In this document: piece by piece, positions 11,711-24,572 of the stretch
Layout: every line of letters starts with the position of its first letter
How positions within the stretch are numbered: position 1 is the first letter of the stretch
Origin: Citrus sinensis
Lineage: Eukaryota > Streptophyta > Magnoliopsida > Sapindales > Rutaceae
Direction of reading: 5' to 3'
DNA length: 64,000 nucleotides
Assembly (NCBI RefSeq): GCF_022201045.2
Contig: NC_068564.1
Location: 5,704,001-5,768,000, forward strand
Position numbers and translations under genes: made by a program
The notes under the pieces: model-generated
Databases searched by the model: none
What the model saw: the letters and a program-made list of their open reading frames with translations, nothing else
Told to the model about the DNA's origin: nothing

Positions 11711-12649
11711 CTATACACAATCTGTTTCATATTTTCGATATTTGACGAATCTAAATAGAAATTGATCCCTACGATCGTCTCCAATAAGTTAATCCCTCTC
11801 TGTACCTGATCAGTTTTATGCTACGGCGAGCAGAGTGCATTCAGGTAGATACTTGCCCATTTTTTGAAGTTTCAGCCAAATACGCCCGGTCATTTCTTCT
11901 TATAACCGTACAGAATTAAGTGAGTTTAATTATGTGAAGTGAGAATTATAAAGAGTGGTTTTCTTGTTTGGGAGCTGATGATTTCTGTGACCTTGTGAGA
12001 AGGGATGCAAGTGGCTTTAAGTTTACTTTGAGACTGTGATGCCGCTCCTCTTTATTGGTGTTGTACTTATGATGAACAAGAACTCAGGTCGTAATATTAA
12101 TAGAATTTAATTTAATATTTTAAAAGATACATGTTCTTAATTTTGTACGTACAAATTGATTTATCCCCATAATTCACAAGTTCAAAACAAATTCTAATTT
12201 TCAATTGCATCTTTTTGGTGCATTCTTGCTTTTCAAGAAGAAGAAAATGTTAATTCCAATGCACGACCTAATAATATATCCATGAGTAACGTTATATATC
12301 CTTAAAGATTGATCCCCTATAAGGTTGTACGATGCACGTTCATTAAGTCGTGAATATTTTTTTACAATTTTAAAAATAAACATTAATCAATATGCTGTAT
12401 TTAAAATATATATATTGTAGTGGAATTACCGACTCGTACCTATTAATCATATTAGCTTTGCTATGGAGATATAGATAGACCTTATTAATTTCTCTCAAAC
12501 AATCCTTTAATTTTCTACTCTTTAAGTATTTTTTCCACTGAAGAGAGTTGGAATTTCGAGATATAACAAGGTGAAATAGTAGTAACAACACAATAAAGAT
12601 ACCCGGCATGGAAGGTGAGAATTGCAAATGATTGTCTCGTGTTGAAGCA
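11710..12649. other. Intergenic, downstream of the MurD gene
   Basis: No exon is supported. The region includes the likely 3' untranslated part of the minus-strand MurD gene below 12650. A short passage at 11918-11960 resembles 2478-2515 ('gtgaagtgagaattat'), a weak dispersed similarity. Confidence 0.4.
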
Positions 12650-15600
12650 TTATTTCGTATCATGCTTTGAAAAAAAGGCCAGCTCCTGAAAAACCATCCC
12701 TCTGTGCTCAAAATTTCTGAATTCATCAAAGCTCGCACAACCTGGACTCAGAACAATAGCATCGCCTGCAAAAAACGATAAAATTCATATTAGCAGGCAT
12801 CAGCAAACTCGGATGACAAACTGATTTGCAGTTGTATCCACCAGTATCAGAAGCAACAAACCATTTGTTGCCATCCTCCTTGCATGGTTAACGGCATCCT
12901 TCATATTTGCGACCGCAAAGCAGGGAATGCTAAGACCATTATTAACCAATGTCTTCCAAATCAGCACTCCTGAATATCCAAACTTGGGGAAATTCATTAT
13001 AGATATATTAGTCTTTTTTCATGTAATTAGTGATGGTCCACACAAAAAGAAAAAAGAAAAAAGGAAAAAGGCAGTGAGAACTCTTTCTTGGGAAATTGAA
13101 TCACAATTTTGAGAAATAACAGAGCACATACAGTGATTACACATCTATGATGATTCAGCGGTTCAATCAATTTTTCAAAACCATTCGATTCCTGCCCATT
13201 TAAAACCTACAAAATATGAAATTGATCAACTAGAAGCAATCCAATACTTATCATGGTCTTTATCAGAAGCCTTTTAGAAACACATGGAATAGGAATCAAA
13301 TCTGAAGCAACAAAGGATAAGTCACACCAAAGCTAAAAAATTGGAAAGCTAAATCACACAGACTCGGTGGTCTCATAGACTTTCACAATGCATGCTTCTT
13401 TCTTTTGATAGCTAAAATCAGAGAAAATAGGACTGGACGTGCTACAGGATTTGCACAAAAAGCAAATTCACAGTATAGTGCCTCCTAAACTAAGATTATC
13501 TCAGTGTAATCAGCAGGCATCCGGCATGCAACACTTTAACTAAAAACAATAAACAATACTTTCATAAACCAAATTGTAGATATCTTTCAATTGTGAGACA
13601 CAAATTGCATTGACATTAACATATACAGCATCACTCCTGTTCAACATTATAGTCAAGGATGTGACAGTTAGACGATCATTTAACTTATCCAAATGTAGTT
13701 TTACAAATTTTTTATGACAGTGCCTTTATTATTTTGTTGCAAGTGCAAACCAAAGGTAACCAAGCCATGATGAAAATGAAAAGGATCGAGAAATCAGGAT
13801 TGTAATCTAACCTTTGCTTGGCCACCAAGTAGAATGACACACTTGTGTCCCTTCAGACCCATTAGTCCTGTACATGTCGCTTCAATATTTGTTGCCTTGC
13901 TGTCATCCACCCATGTCACCCCTTGGATATCCCTGTGCACTGCATAACAATGCTTAGCTAGTCAAAAGTCAAGATAATATCTACAGTTAGAAAATGTGGA
14001 AATATGTGTTAAGAAAACAATAGGTCTGCTCAGTTTCAATAATCAGCCAGATAAATCAAGCTCACAAAATAAATGGTAGAAATCTTCATCTGTTGCAAGG
14101 ATATTACTTACTGTTTGTCAGAACATGTAAATGATTCAAGTTGTGAAGTGCTTAATATATTCTTATGCTCTCTTTGTCAAGGTTAAAAATTTCAAAAATA
14201 TCATCTCAATAACCTCTACTGAAAACATCAGAACAAAATCTACTTGTCTGAACATTTATACAATAGTATTAGTTGCTTAAAGAGCCCCATCAGCACTTAG
14301 TATTCCATGGATCATCAGCATCCAGTGTCTTTGGACTCTGAAGAGTGAAGAACCAAATCATTGGTATCCACGGAATGTTCCCGTTAGCAGTTACTCTAAT
14401 AACTTGAGGGATACAATAACCATTTCCAACAAGGCATCCTCTGAAACCAAATTATATAAAAACAGAAGTTGATTTATACAATCAAGAAATCAAGCCTGTT
14501 ACTTGATAACAATTGTCCATAACAGGTACTCCTTTTTGACATAAGAATACTATTTGAACCAACGTCTTTTTTTTTTTTGATAACCCAAAATCCCGCACCA
14601 ACCCTAGGGAGTCAGTTGGGCGCCCCATGACACATGAGACAACAAAGGGTGGAATTTTTAAACTCACCAGAAGGATCAAACCCAGGACCTCGATACATCT
14701 AGAGCACCAGATCCCAAGCCCTCAACCAGCTAGGCTGCACATGAATGGGATACGATCTTAAGTTTTTGAGAGGGAATCTATGTCAACTTACCAATTTGCA
14801 TACGGTGAGGCGGTGTCCTTAATATTTCAATTGTTGAATTGAGTGCTTCCACATCAACTCCAATATCCAGTCCAAGAACAGATAATGCAGCCACTGCAGC
14901 ATTATGATAATTGTGTCTTCCCATAACCTTCATGTTATGCAACTGTAGTTGAGAAACAACTCCAACGGCAGGAACTTCAAAGCTGGCTGTCTTTGCCTCC
15001 GCATCAATCTTTTTCAAATATAAAACTAATATCAATACCATATGTGATGTTCAATGAAAGGAAAAATAAGAAAGTATGAAGGGCATACAAAACCAAGTGC
15101 AACTTTAACTAGATTATAAACATCAACGCATAAATTCAGAGGCATTATAATTAAAATCCCAAACAAATGATGCAGCACTTCCATAAACTATTGCTAAATG
15201 TTTCTTCACCAATTATTTTGTGTCAACTGATTCTTAGGCTCATCTTGGAGACTTCCAAATTTTTTTTCTCTAAAATGCCAACATGAATAAAGGGGTGGGG
15301 TGGTAGCTAGCCTTAGTAGCCCCAGACTACTAGAGATTAATTGATATTCCTAATCCCACCCCATGCATATCCTAACTGGATCCAACATGAATTCATCCCC
15401 TGATATAGTGGAAACAGCTGTCCTAGACCAAGGGCACTAATAGAGTATTGGTACTAAATGTTTTAACTTTTCTCAACAAACATATTGAAAAATTGCTTCT
15501 TACTTTCACACCAGGAAAGGCTCCTATCCAAGCGAGATTAAACCGATGTCCTTTAATTGCTTCATTTAAATGCTGGTTTCCTAGTAGAGAATATAGGATA

Positions 15601-18048
15601 AGACGTTAAAAAGACATAACAACCTCAAGCTGTAACAACCAAGCCCTAACTAGAATAAACTACAAAATATGAGGGGGAAAAATAGTGAGACCTGTTCACA
15701 AAGTTCTAATCACTTTTCTTACATAAGGCTTCAATTCATGTTATAGATTGCACCATTATTCGGAAATTTATTTTTCTGCAAAAGCAGATAAGGTTCATGC
15801 TTTCCGTGGACCTTATAGAACTTAGAAAGCACATAAAAAGTAACTAAGTAGATTTTGAACAACTTCTGAGCCACAATAGCATAAGTTAATCACTCCATCA
15901 TAGTGTTAACCTGACATTTCAAGCCTCTAATAGAGGTCTGCAATGAAACCCCCCAGATATAACCAAGCATAAACTCGTCGACCATTTTTAAATGCATTCA
16001 TAATGCTTAATTAAAATAGCCATTTCGACCTTTTTTTTTCCTAATTCTTTTAGCATTTTTCAATAAGCATCCATCAGTTACATAAGTTGTCATTCAAGTG
16101 ATCTCTTTAAGGATCCAGTGTGTTTCTTCTGGATTAGAGAATACGGACTTACATAGCTCTGTCAATTCAAAGTTTATCAGCATCTGAAAGTATATTATCT
16201 GATTACACTTGTGACAGATTACCACACCAAAGCTCTTTTATTGAAATTCTCAATTATTTTCAACAATCATGAAGGAAGTCAACTCTGACAATGATATCTT
16301 AAACAAGACACATGGGTCATTGCAAAAGATATCAATTATTATGTGAAGCTCAATCATTTAGAAGAAAAATATCCAACTTACCGAAAGGAAGAAGTCCCAG
16401 CTTGGTGTTCACCATGTGGGAAAATAAGTGGCACTTAGTGAGCGCATAATTCTTCATTGTCTTGTGCCGCTCCAAATGATCGGGGGTAAGGTTCAATACC
16501 ACTGAAACCTGCAAAGATTCCAACGAGGTTACCAGATAGAGATTGCCTACATATACGCACTGACAGTTTTAGATCGAGCTGTTCATGCCGACCTACCGTA
16601 GGGCAGAAGTATTTGTTGGGAATTTCCATTTGATAACTGCTAACTTCCACTACTGCAACCTGAAAAACACTTTGACATGAGTTTGCTTATTTGTTGAAAG
16701 GACAAAAGGAATAGATATGTTGAATGGAAAGTGATCATCAACCAGAAAATACTACTCGCCTGAAACTTTGGTTTTGAAGAAGGCAATGCAATGCAATGGA
16801 AAGCAGCCTCTGATAGAGGATTTCCCAGGTTCCCTCCCACAAACGCCTCAATTCCAAGATGATTGAGCATCTGTATCCAAACAATTTGAGAAACAAAATT
16901 ATTATAAATAATGCTGCCAAAGTAATTTGAAAACATGTAGAGTATGGAAGTATACTGAAGTGATCCTTGTAATTATCACTATTAGTAAAAATACAAGACA
17001 TATAAACGGTAGCATTTTTTTATAAAATAAAAATGGAGAGACCTGCCCAACAAAGGTGACAACAGTTGATTTTCCATTAGTTCCAGTAACTGCTAAGATC
17101 TTAATGCTTCTTGGAATGACTTGAGCTGCAAAATCCAACTCAGACATCACCCGTTTCCCCTGAATTTTCATGACACAGAAAAATTAATAAAAACTTTTTT
17201 CAATAAAGAAATCAACAGATGCAGGACAGGAAGCTTGCAACTAGTCCCTAAGGGGAGTCTGCAAGTTAACTGGCTGAAGTCGACAAATCCAAAAGCAACA
17301 GTCCAACTGCTCACTATCCTAAATTATGTGCACTTGCAATCAAATTTTTAGATGCATCAATCGTGAGTGTTCATGATTTAATTATACTATTCTTCCCAAG
17401 TTAAATCTCACTTTTTATCCTAAGTTATATGGCAACAGATTTGGCACTTTCTATATTCAACGTAATAAACCAATAAAGACGTTGCCCTGCCTCTTGCATT
17501 TCTCAGGAGAAACAAAGCCTTATAAAGTAAATAGATATACTTACAGACTGCAACAAACAAGCAAGACCATAGCTTTCAACTGAAACTCCAGGAGAAACAA
17601 CCACAACATCCACATCCTTTAGTAGCTCTCCATCAAAGTCACCAAGAATTGTTCTTAAACTTAAACCATCATTGTACTTCTCAAAAAGCGAATCTTTCTG
17701 CAATGCAATGGAACCCACTAAGCGTTTAAGCTATTTGATTAAATATTACAATAACACTAACTGACTAACAAGTACCGAGAAAATAGGAAGAGTGTAAATG
17801 CCCATTACCTCTAGATGGCCCAGATTCTGATTCTGGTCAATGGCGAGAACTGAAGCACCTCTTGCAAGAGCAAGCCTTGCTGCAGCTCTGCCGGATTTCC
17901 CCAAACCAATTACGGCAACCGATTGGCCTTGAAGGTCCTGTTTGAAACCGCAAGATTTGATGGTTCTGGGTTTCGTATTCTTGGCTGAGTGAATTGGTTT
18001 CAGAGTTACAGTTTCGTGTTTATAACAGTTACAAGCATGCAGCTTCAT
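12650..18048 (-). CDS. murD: UDP-N-acetylmuramoylalanine--D-glutamate ligase (MurD-type), plastid-targeted by inference
   Basis: Twelve exons join in frame to about 514 residues: 18048-17809, 17697-17545, 17159-17043, 16870-16760, 16659-16597, 16508-16382, 15580-15504, 15008-14792, 13939-13812, 13206-13132, 12982-12862 and 12765-12650. MurD adds D-Glu to UDP-MurNAc-L-Ala, using ATP, in peptidoglycan synthesis. Motifs in order are a Rossmann GLGKSG (48-53), the P-loop GTNGKST (157-163), [16 protein letters not shown] (212-219), [10 protein letters not shown] (234-243), [20 protein letters not shown] (380-386) and [10 protein letters not shown] (483-492). All match bacterial MurD. The enzyme is about 70 residues longer than E. 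coli MurD, mostly as a Ser/Thr/Lys-rich N-terminus that could be a transit peptide. The intron after exon 4 uses a GC donor. Another intron holds a SINE. The exon 11 acceptor (AAG) is the least certain joint. No stop breaks the frame. Confidence 0.9.
14567..14742 (-). mobile_element. tRNA-derived SINE in a MurD intron
   Basis: On the minus strand there is a box-A-like TAGCTGGTTGAGGGCTTGG (about 14732-14714). A box-B-like GGTCCTGGGTTTGATCC follows (14689-14673), then a tRNA-unrelated body, and the element ends in a run of A (T at 14567-14578 on the plus strand). This A/B-box spacing and the 3' A tail define a Pol III SINE. It lies in the same orientation as its host gene. A target-site duplication was not evident. 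Confidence 0.75.
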
Positions 18049-18460
18049 GCTGTGTGCATTTGTAAGTTAATGCCCTGCAAAGCCAGACAAGTTTTCTAAT
18101 TTCTAATGCATCCGTTTGTGTGTGGGAATTGTGAAGACGAAGCTCGATGACCTTGGACCCGGCATAATCGTGGGCCTTCTGGGCTTCGCATAACATGGGC
18201 CATTAACGCTTTCCAGTTTCAGCAAAGAAAAAAGTTATTTTACGAAAATGACCTAAAGATAGGGTCAATTTACAAAAATGGCCTAACTTAAAATTTACCT
18301 ACTTTTGTAGTCAAAGAGGCAACGAATGGCATTTTGGACAATAAAATAACCCTTAAGTATGCTGATCAGGTGGACGAGTGATTTTTTTTTTAAAAATATT
18401 GATTATATATCAGACTACTGATATTACATCAAATATTTATACAACGCTACTATATGTCCC
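18049..18460. promoter_or_regulatory. Upstream region of the MurD gene
   Basis: This is the sequence 5' of the MurD start on the minus strand. It should hold the promoter and leader, but no single element can be named with confidence. It is AT-rich beyond 18220 and contains no exon-like frame. Confidence 0.3.
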
Positions 18461-18462
18461 GA

Positions 18463-19607
18463 ACTTAACCCTGAATTTGCTAAAACGTTGCGTTTTAAAA
18501 CAATCACTTTTCCTTTTAAATTGCAGTTGCGCAGCACGTGTGTGTGAGTTTTAAAACGATCACTTAAACCGAACGACGTCGCTTCTTTAATTCATTACAG
18601 TTGTGTAGTGCCGGCTCTACAAAACGGCAACTGGTTCGTGAAAGTGCTGAACCTCTACATTGCAAAACTCATAAGCATTTATTGTTCTTACATTAATTTG
18701 TTAAGTTGTTTCATTTTAATTTATAAATCTTGATCTAGCAAACCGTGAGCATTTGAATGTCAATTCTAGCAGCAGCAACACTAACAGCAACAACAATTCC
18801 AGCAGCAAGACTTGTTGTTGTATTCCAGCCAGTAAACAATTTCACACACACACATATCAGCAGCAACAAGTGCCCAAAATAATAAAAAAACAATTAGGAG
18901 TTCACACATACAAATACAAAAAAAAATTGCAGCAACAATTCGAGCACCAACTCCAGCACCAGTAACACTTCTAGCAAAAAAAATTCCAGCAGCAACAACT
19001 CCAGCATCAATTCCAGCACCAATAACGCTTCCAGCAAAAAAAATTCCAACAGCAACAACCTGGCCAAGGGGAGCCGTGTGGCGCTTTGTGAGTGGATGAG
19101 GAGGGAGAGAAGTTGACCCGGTTTGACCCGCAAACCCAACCTGACCCGCAAACGTGACCCGGTTGGATTTCACGATCCCGGCCACTCTACCGGTTGATCA
19201 AGGTATTGATCTGAAGCTTGGAAGCCGGCTGTCGTTTCCTTGCCATCCTCGCCGCCGAAAACCAACAGGAACGCCGGCGATTTGGCTTGAAAGAACCGCA
19301 GCTCCAACCACCTCCGTCGCCGTCGATTTCATCAGAGTTTGGACGTAGCACCACGTGAGTTCTACTCCCTCGATCGCGTGATGGCGGTGGTCCGTCGTCT
19401 TTGGGCTCGTTCGTCGTCTATGTCGGCTGTTCGCATGACCGTTGGGTGATTGCTATTTGTGTTGGAGTCTGTGGTTTGTCAATAGGAAAGTGAGAGAGTG
19501 CGTGAGTGTGGTTTCTAATGCATATTAAATTGAAAACACGTCGTTTTCAATTTAATCAAAACGACGTCGTTTTTTTAATTCGGGGCACGATTCAGGGTTA
19601 AATTAGG
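18463..19607. mobile_element. Putative MULE-like non-autonomous element with captured sequence
   Basis: The left edge has 'aacttaaccctgaattt' and the right edge has its inverted partner 'attcagggttaaatt' (a 12-bp exact core). Both edges continue into 'aacgacgtcg'-type words in mirrored order (near 18570, and at 19530-19572). The interior differs from its surroundings. It has a CAG/CAA-rich tract at 18765-19060 and then a GC-rich, leader-like segment at 19080-19440 with four GACCCG words. Long degenerate inverted ends around gene-like sequence are what Pack-MULEs look like. No 9-bp target duplication was confirmed, so this is inference. Confidence 0.35.
18765..19065. repeat. CAG/CAA-rich tract with a 60-bp tandem unit
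   Basis: This is an imperfect CAG-CAA trinucleotide repeat. Toward its right end it resolves into a 60-bp unit: 'agtaacacttctagcaaaaa' at 18961 recurs as 'aataacgcttccagcaaaaa' at 19021. The minus-strand reading of the unit gives a 20-residue Ala/Gly/Val repeat, which is a by-product of the repeat and not evidence for a gene. Confidence 0.75.
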
Positions 19608-19737
19608 GGGAAATAGCTTTTTCCATATTTATAACTCTCACAAACAAAGGATGTCCCTATTCTTCTCGCTACTCCACTCGTATTTCGCGAGAGAAAAATA
19701 CTTTACAAGTAACTCCACACAATCATACGTAATGTTT

Positions 19738-19846
19738 AATTAAAAGAGTTTGAATCTATGGGGACTCGAATCTTAGTTTTCAAAATCATGCTTAATTATG
19801 AGGATAAATGTTTACCACTAGACCAAAGGCCTAGTGGCTAGCAGAC
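19738..19846 (-). mobile_element. Degenerate tRNA-derived SINE
   Basis: The minus strand has a box-A-like TGGTCTAGTGGTAAAC (19825-19810) and, about 40 bp on, a box-B-like AAGATTCGAGTCCCC (19774-19760). The tail is an AT-rich stretch and not a clean A run, so the 3' end is uncertain. The box pair resembles the heads of the SINEs at 37693 and 59240. Confidence 0.5.
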
Positions 19847-20538
19847 GAGTGATTTAATGTTGATGCTAGTAAACAAAAAGTTGACATTGGTAAACTCCTA
19901 AAATGGATAAAACAATAGTATCAAAAATGTAATTTGAGCAATTTTGTTGAATAGCCAAATATTCGGTCTAACTATAGGCTAACCTACTCGCGGAGGTGAG
20001 CGCATGTTAGTTTCCTTAGACACTCTCATTTCTCCGTGACTAATTACAAATTTCAGTCTTTCATTTGTCACGCTTCGTTAACGGTATTTGTCATTAACAA
20101 TAGCACATCCACCATTCAACTGTAATTAATCATAACTAAATTTTCCAGACATCCCCTCCATATTTCCTCCTCAACTGCATTCCCAAAACCAGATCACAGA
20201 TTCACAGATTCTAATCATCAGTCACCGACGGTCATGATTGCGATCACTGTCAGAGAGGTGACAATCAATCAAAGACAATGAGGACGCAGCCACACGAAAT
20301 CATTCCCAATTCCTCGACGAGTCGACGCGGCGCACTCAACTATATATACTCTACACGGTTGAAAATTTGTTTCATTTTACAATCGCCGGGCTTTTCGAAT
20401 TTCCCTCTCTATATTCAAGTAAACATCACTATACTCTCTCTCTCTGTACTCCTACTCTCTCGCTTAGCTTTACGAAACTTTACCAACAAACACACATGAC
20501 ACGTTGCATTTTTTTCTTTTTTGGTTGCAGCGCCAAAC

Positions 20539-23500
20539 ATGGCCTTGATTTTCCTTTTCTGGTTTCTCATGTCCGCGATTAACATAGCTCTCATTGCTTC
20601 AACCTTTTATCAGGTACAATCATCAATTCTGTTTTTATTTCTCTCATTATTGATCTAGAAACTTTCGGATACCGATTTTGTACTCTTTGGCTGCTGAGAA
20701 AACTGAGGTTAACTAGTTTAGATATTGCGACGTATGTATGTGTATTTGTATCTGTTTTCATTTGCTTAGTGATGATCTCTGTGAATCTAGTTCTGATGCT
20801 TTAGTTTCAGATTCTTTGAAATATCTAAACCCTAAGGTTATGTTTGGCTGCCGAGAAAATTAAACAAATGAAGGAAAATGGAAAATGAAGTTTGAAATTA
20901 CAACACCGTACTTGTTTCCGTTTTCTTAGCAACATGAACTGGAAATACTAATATGACATGTTTGTTTGTACTCTTTTGGTTAATGTAAAGCGTAGTAGTG
21001 CTGCTGTTTGTTTGCTGAGAAAGTCAAAAGAAAACGAAGGAAAACAGAGATCTCAAGTTTAAATGTTGTGCTTTACTGCTGCTTATTTGGATAATTGAAA
21101 TCCTAATTGCTCATAGCATGTTTGCATGGTGAGAAAATGTAGGAATATAAAGGAGAATGGAAATTATTTAAGTCTGGACCTGTACCATATGGCTTGACTT
21201 TTTCTTACTTGATTAAACTCTAATGTGAACTGTTTGTCTGCTGAGAAGACTGATAAAATGAAAGAAAACAGGAATTTGAAAGACTAATATTTAGAAGTTA
21301 AGACAGATAAAGGGATAAGAGACTCAAATCATTACTTACTGTGTTTGCCACATGTTAAATTTGTTATAGCTGTTTGGTTGCGTAGAAAACTGAGGAAAAG
21401 TAGTTGAAAGTAGAGATTTGAAATCTTTCAATACTATAATTTTGTGGATTTTTTTCTCTTTCATGAAAAAAACTCAGCTTAACTCAATAATTGTGCTATA
21501 TGTTTGATTTTATCTTCATTTCATGTGTACCTCCGTATCTGTGTCAAGATTTGCAATAGGTGTTAAATATAATACAAATGTTTATTCTGCCTCAAGGAAA
21601 GTTGTATTCAATTCCCTAATTTGTTGCTTGAGAAGTGTATCGATCAAAAGTTTTGTCACTCTATTGCTTCAATAACCTGATTTAGTTTATACTTTAAAAA
21701 ATGCACATTAAAATATATGGGAAACCAGCATATCATTTTTGTCAGGAAACTAGTCTTATTAGAATGTTAGTATGTTATTATCTTTTATGTGAATGTATAA
21801 TGCTTAATATTTGTTTGTCGGTACCCATACTAATGGATGTATTCTTTCCTGCTGTCATTGATTTTAATGACATATGACTCTTTTCTCTTTCTATTCTCCA
21901 AAACCTAAATGGCTAGTTTTTTTTTACATTATAAATGCTAGAACCATAAACTCCCACAAACATACACATATACGAACTTAAGAAATATAAAGGAGAAAGG
22001 AAGAGAGGCATGCAGTGTCATCATGTTTCATTATGTGTGATTATGCTAAGTTTTATGCTTTGGTTCTCTAGTCTAATATATCCAAAATTTCTGTATGATA
22101 TTTGCAGCTTTTATGCTTGTTGGACTTGGAGTCTGATGATATAAATCCTTTTGAAGCGTCATCTCGCATCAATTTTTGGGTTGAGCCTGAGTTTCTTCTG
22201 CAAGGATTGTTCTGCATTCTGCTTCTTGTGACAGGCCACTGGATCATGTTTCTTCTTGGTGTACCTCTTGTGTGCTACCATGTGAATCTGTAAGTGTTTT
22301 CTCAGGTTGAACCAAATTTCTTGTATTGTTAAGATATGATAGTTGGCAATATCAGAGATAGGAAAGTTCAAAATAGTGAAGTATACATTATGTTGCTTGA
22401 ACTGATTGAGAAAAGATTGCTCTAATTTTATATTGCTGAATTGGCTAGGCTTCATTTAAGGAGCATGAGCGACCAGACTTTATAGGTATTAGTATGACAC
22501 CATTGGTTTAACTAGATTATTCTGAGCATTTGTAAGACTGTTGAAAAGTGAATTTATTTCTGTTTTATAAACTGAAACTGATTTTGGAGTAATCTTTAGG
22601 CTTTCCATATGACTTCATTATTGTGGAATTTTCAAAAGTTTAAGCAGTAATGAGTGCATCGACTGTAAATTAAGGACTTTATCTTCCTGTCTTGTAAAGT
22701 GTCTCACTTGATTTTTGATGCAGATGATATATCTACTGGTAGTGACATCCAGAAAAATGAAACTTCTAGTGCATGAATCAAATTCCTGCTGTCCTTTTTC
22801 TCATAACTCTGTCCAGCCTGGATGTTAGGTTTTGAACAAAGTGATTTTCCTAAAACAACGTGATAATTATGGGGAACACGTTGTCTCTTGCTTTTCAGTA
22901 GTCATTATATGTCCAAATGGTTCATTTATTGTAAAATTTCTGTTCAACTACTTTTGTTCTTTCGTCACACCATATTACAAGTTATTATAGTCAATGGCCT
23001 TGAACTCTAGAGATTGTAGTGGTTATCTAGGAAATGCTTGCCTAAGTATTACCTATCTTGGCAAACTAAGATCCGGGGAAAATAGAATTTCTAAACTCAT
23101 AGACAAACCTATTAATTAAATATTTCAGATATCTGACATCTAGAAGACAAATGAGTGTGTGAAATGCCTGAACAAACTCTCAAGTTAATCACTGTGAATA
23201 ATATTGAATTGATTGCCTAGGAGTTAAAATTGTAGAATTAGTTGGATTGAAGACATCAAGGTTTAAAAGGATTATAGCATCAGCAGTGGATACATGAATG
23301 ATATCATGGAAAAGGAACTCTTTACTCTTACATAAAGTTTGTGATTAATCAACTTCTCTAGGAATGAAAATTATGGTATTATGAGTTTTAACTTGCATAT
23401 AACATTTGTGAGTTTCCCTACCTGCTCTGGACATCGTTATGTTCGGTTGAATAGTTTCTGGCTAGGCTTGTCTCTATTTATAATATTTTTGTGGATTGAA

Positions 23501-23747
23501 CTTAAGGCATTTATGTTCTTCCATAACCTTACTATTTGAATGTTCCAGGTATATGAAGCGGAAGCATCTTATTGATGTAACTGAAGTTTTCAGAAACCTC
23601 AAGGTTGAGAAGAAGTTTCGACTTGCCAAGCTGGGTTTCTATGTGATTTTCTTCGCTCTGGTCATAGCCAAGTATGTTCCGCACTGAGTACATAACTATC
23701 ATTATGGCTTATATTTTTTACTCTTTTGTCAGTGTATTTGACTAGCC

Positions 23748-23785
<38 letters not shown>

Positions 23786-24572
23786 TTTCTAATTAAGTTT
23801 ATGCCTGTCATTTGGGTGTAGCATTATTGCTGTTGGCAAATTTTGGGTCTCCCATTCGGACTTTGGAGATTTAGACATACGCTTCTCTATTTTAGAACAC
23901 TAGGGAATAGCCTTACAAGTGATTCCATGTATGTAGCTGATTGCTCTGAAGTAGGGTAGCATTTGATCCACAAGGCACTTACAGTATACATTCCTGTTAT
24001 TTTGATATGCACGAGTTACTTTCCTATTTATTTTATTCTTATTATGATGCTGCTGCCTCTTTCTTAGTCATATTTTACCTGTGTGAATTTTCAAAATATG
24101 ATGATGGCCTTTTTCATTAAGGAATAAATTTTCATTGCAATATTTTGAATGTAGTATTTGGATTTTTTTTCATTTTTAAGACTTTATACTATTACAGTCG
24201 TGGCATACTGGTTAAAAAGGTTTAAGAGAATATTTCAGACCTTCAAATTTTATTCTTGCAGAGCCAAGTTGAAATATACCATCATTTGTTTTAAAAGTCC
24301 GTACAAAGTGTTAGGACTTCGAATCTTTTTGGGCTCCTTTTTAACTTCCCCATTGATCTATAGGCATACTGATGATTGCTAGTGAATTTCTTTCCTCCCT
24401 CTCGTATTATTATTATTTTCTTTTGAAGAGTAATTCCCTTCTCAAGGAGAACACTAAACATTGTTTCTCTCTCCACCCTCTTCTATGCTGATGATAAGTT
24501 GTTATGTGCAGGCTTGCAATGGCAGGTTTTGAAGCTTTAGCTGGCAAGGATGAAAACCCACTTTCATTCTAA
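20539..24572 (+). CDS. Cornichon family ER cargo receptor
   Basis: Four exons (20539-20613, 22108-22289, 23549-23671, 24512-24572) with GT-AG junctions give 146 residues, the usual size for this family. Cornichon proteins help package membrane cargo into COPII vesicles for ER-to-Golgi export. The protein starts with a hydrophobic segment (MALIFLFWFLMSAINIALIA). It then has the family signature LLCLLDLESDDINPFEASSR and INFWVEPEFLLQG, a second hydrophobic stretch (LLLVTGHWIMFLLGVPLVCY), LIDVTEVFRNL and KKFRLAKLGFYVIFFALVIA. The short C-terminus ends ENPLSF. The ATG was chosen because it precedes TM1 and leaves no extra upstream residues. The leader has a TATA-like 'tatatata' near 20341 and a (TC) tract near 20436. 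Which Arabidopsis paralogue it matches best was not settled. Confidence 0.92.
23749..23785. repeat. (ATT)n microsatellite in the last cornichon intron
   Basis: About twelve uninterrupted ATT units. It is likely to vary in length between individuals. Confidence 0.95.

Noticed and set aside
18781..19185. 134-residue minus-strand frame rich in Ala, Gly and Val
   Set aside because: It is the antisense of a CAG/CAA repeat; the 20-residue repeat follows the 60-bp DNA unit and shows no domain.
18373..19855. 12-bp direct repeat 'gacgagtgattt' as a target duplication
   Set aside because: A 12-bp match is expected by chance at this scale, and it does not touch the inverted ends or the SINE boundaries.
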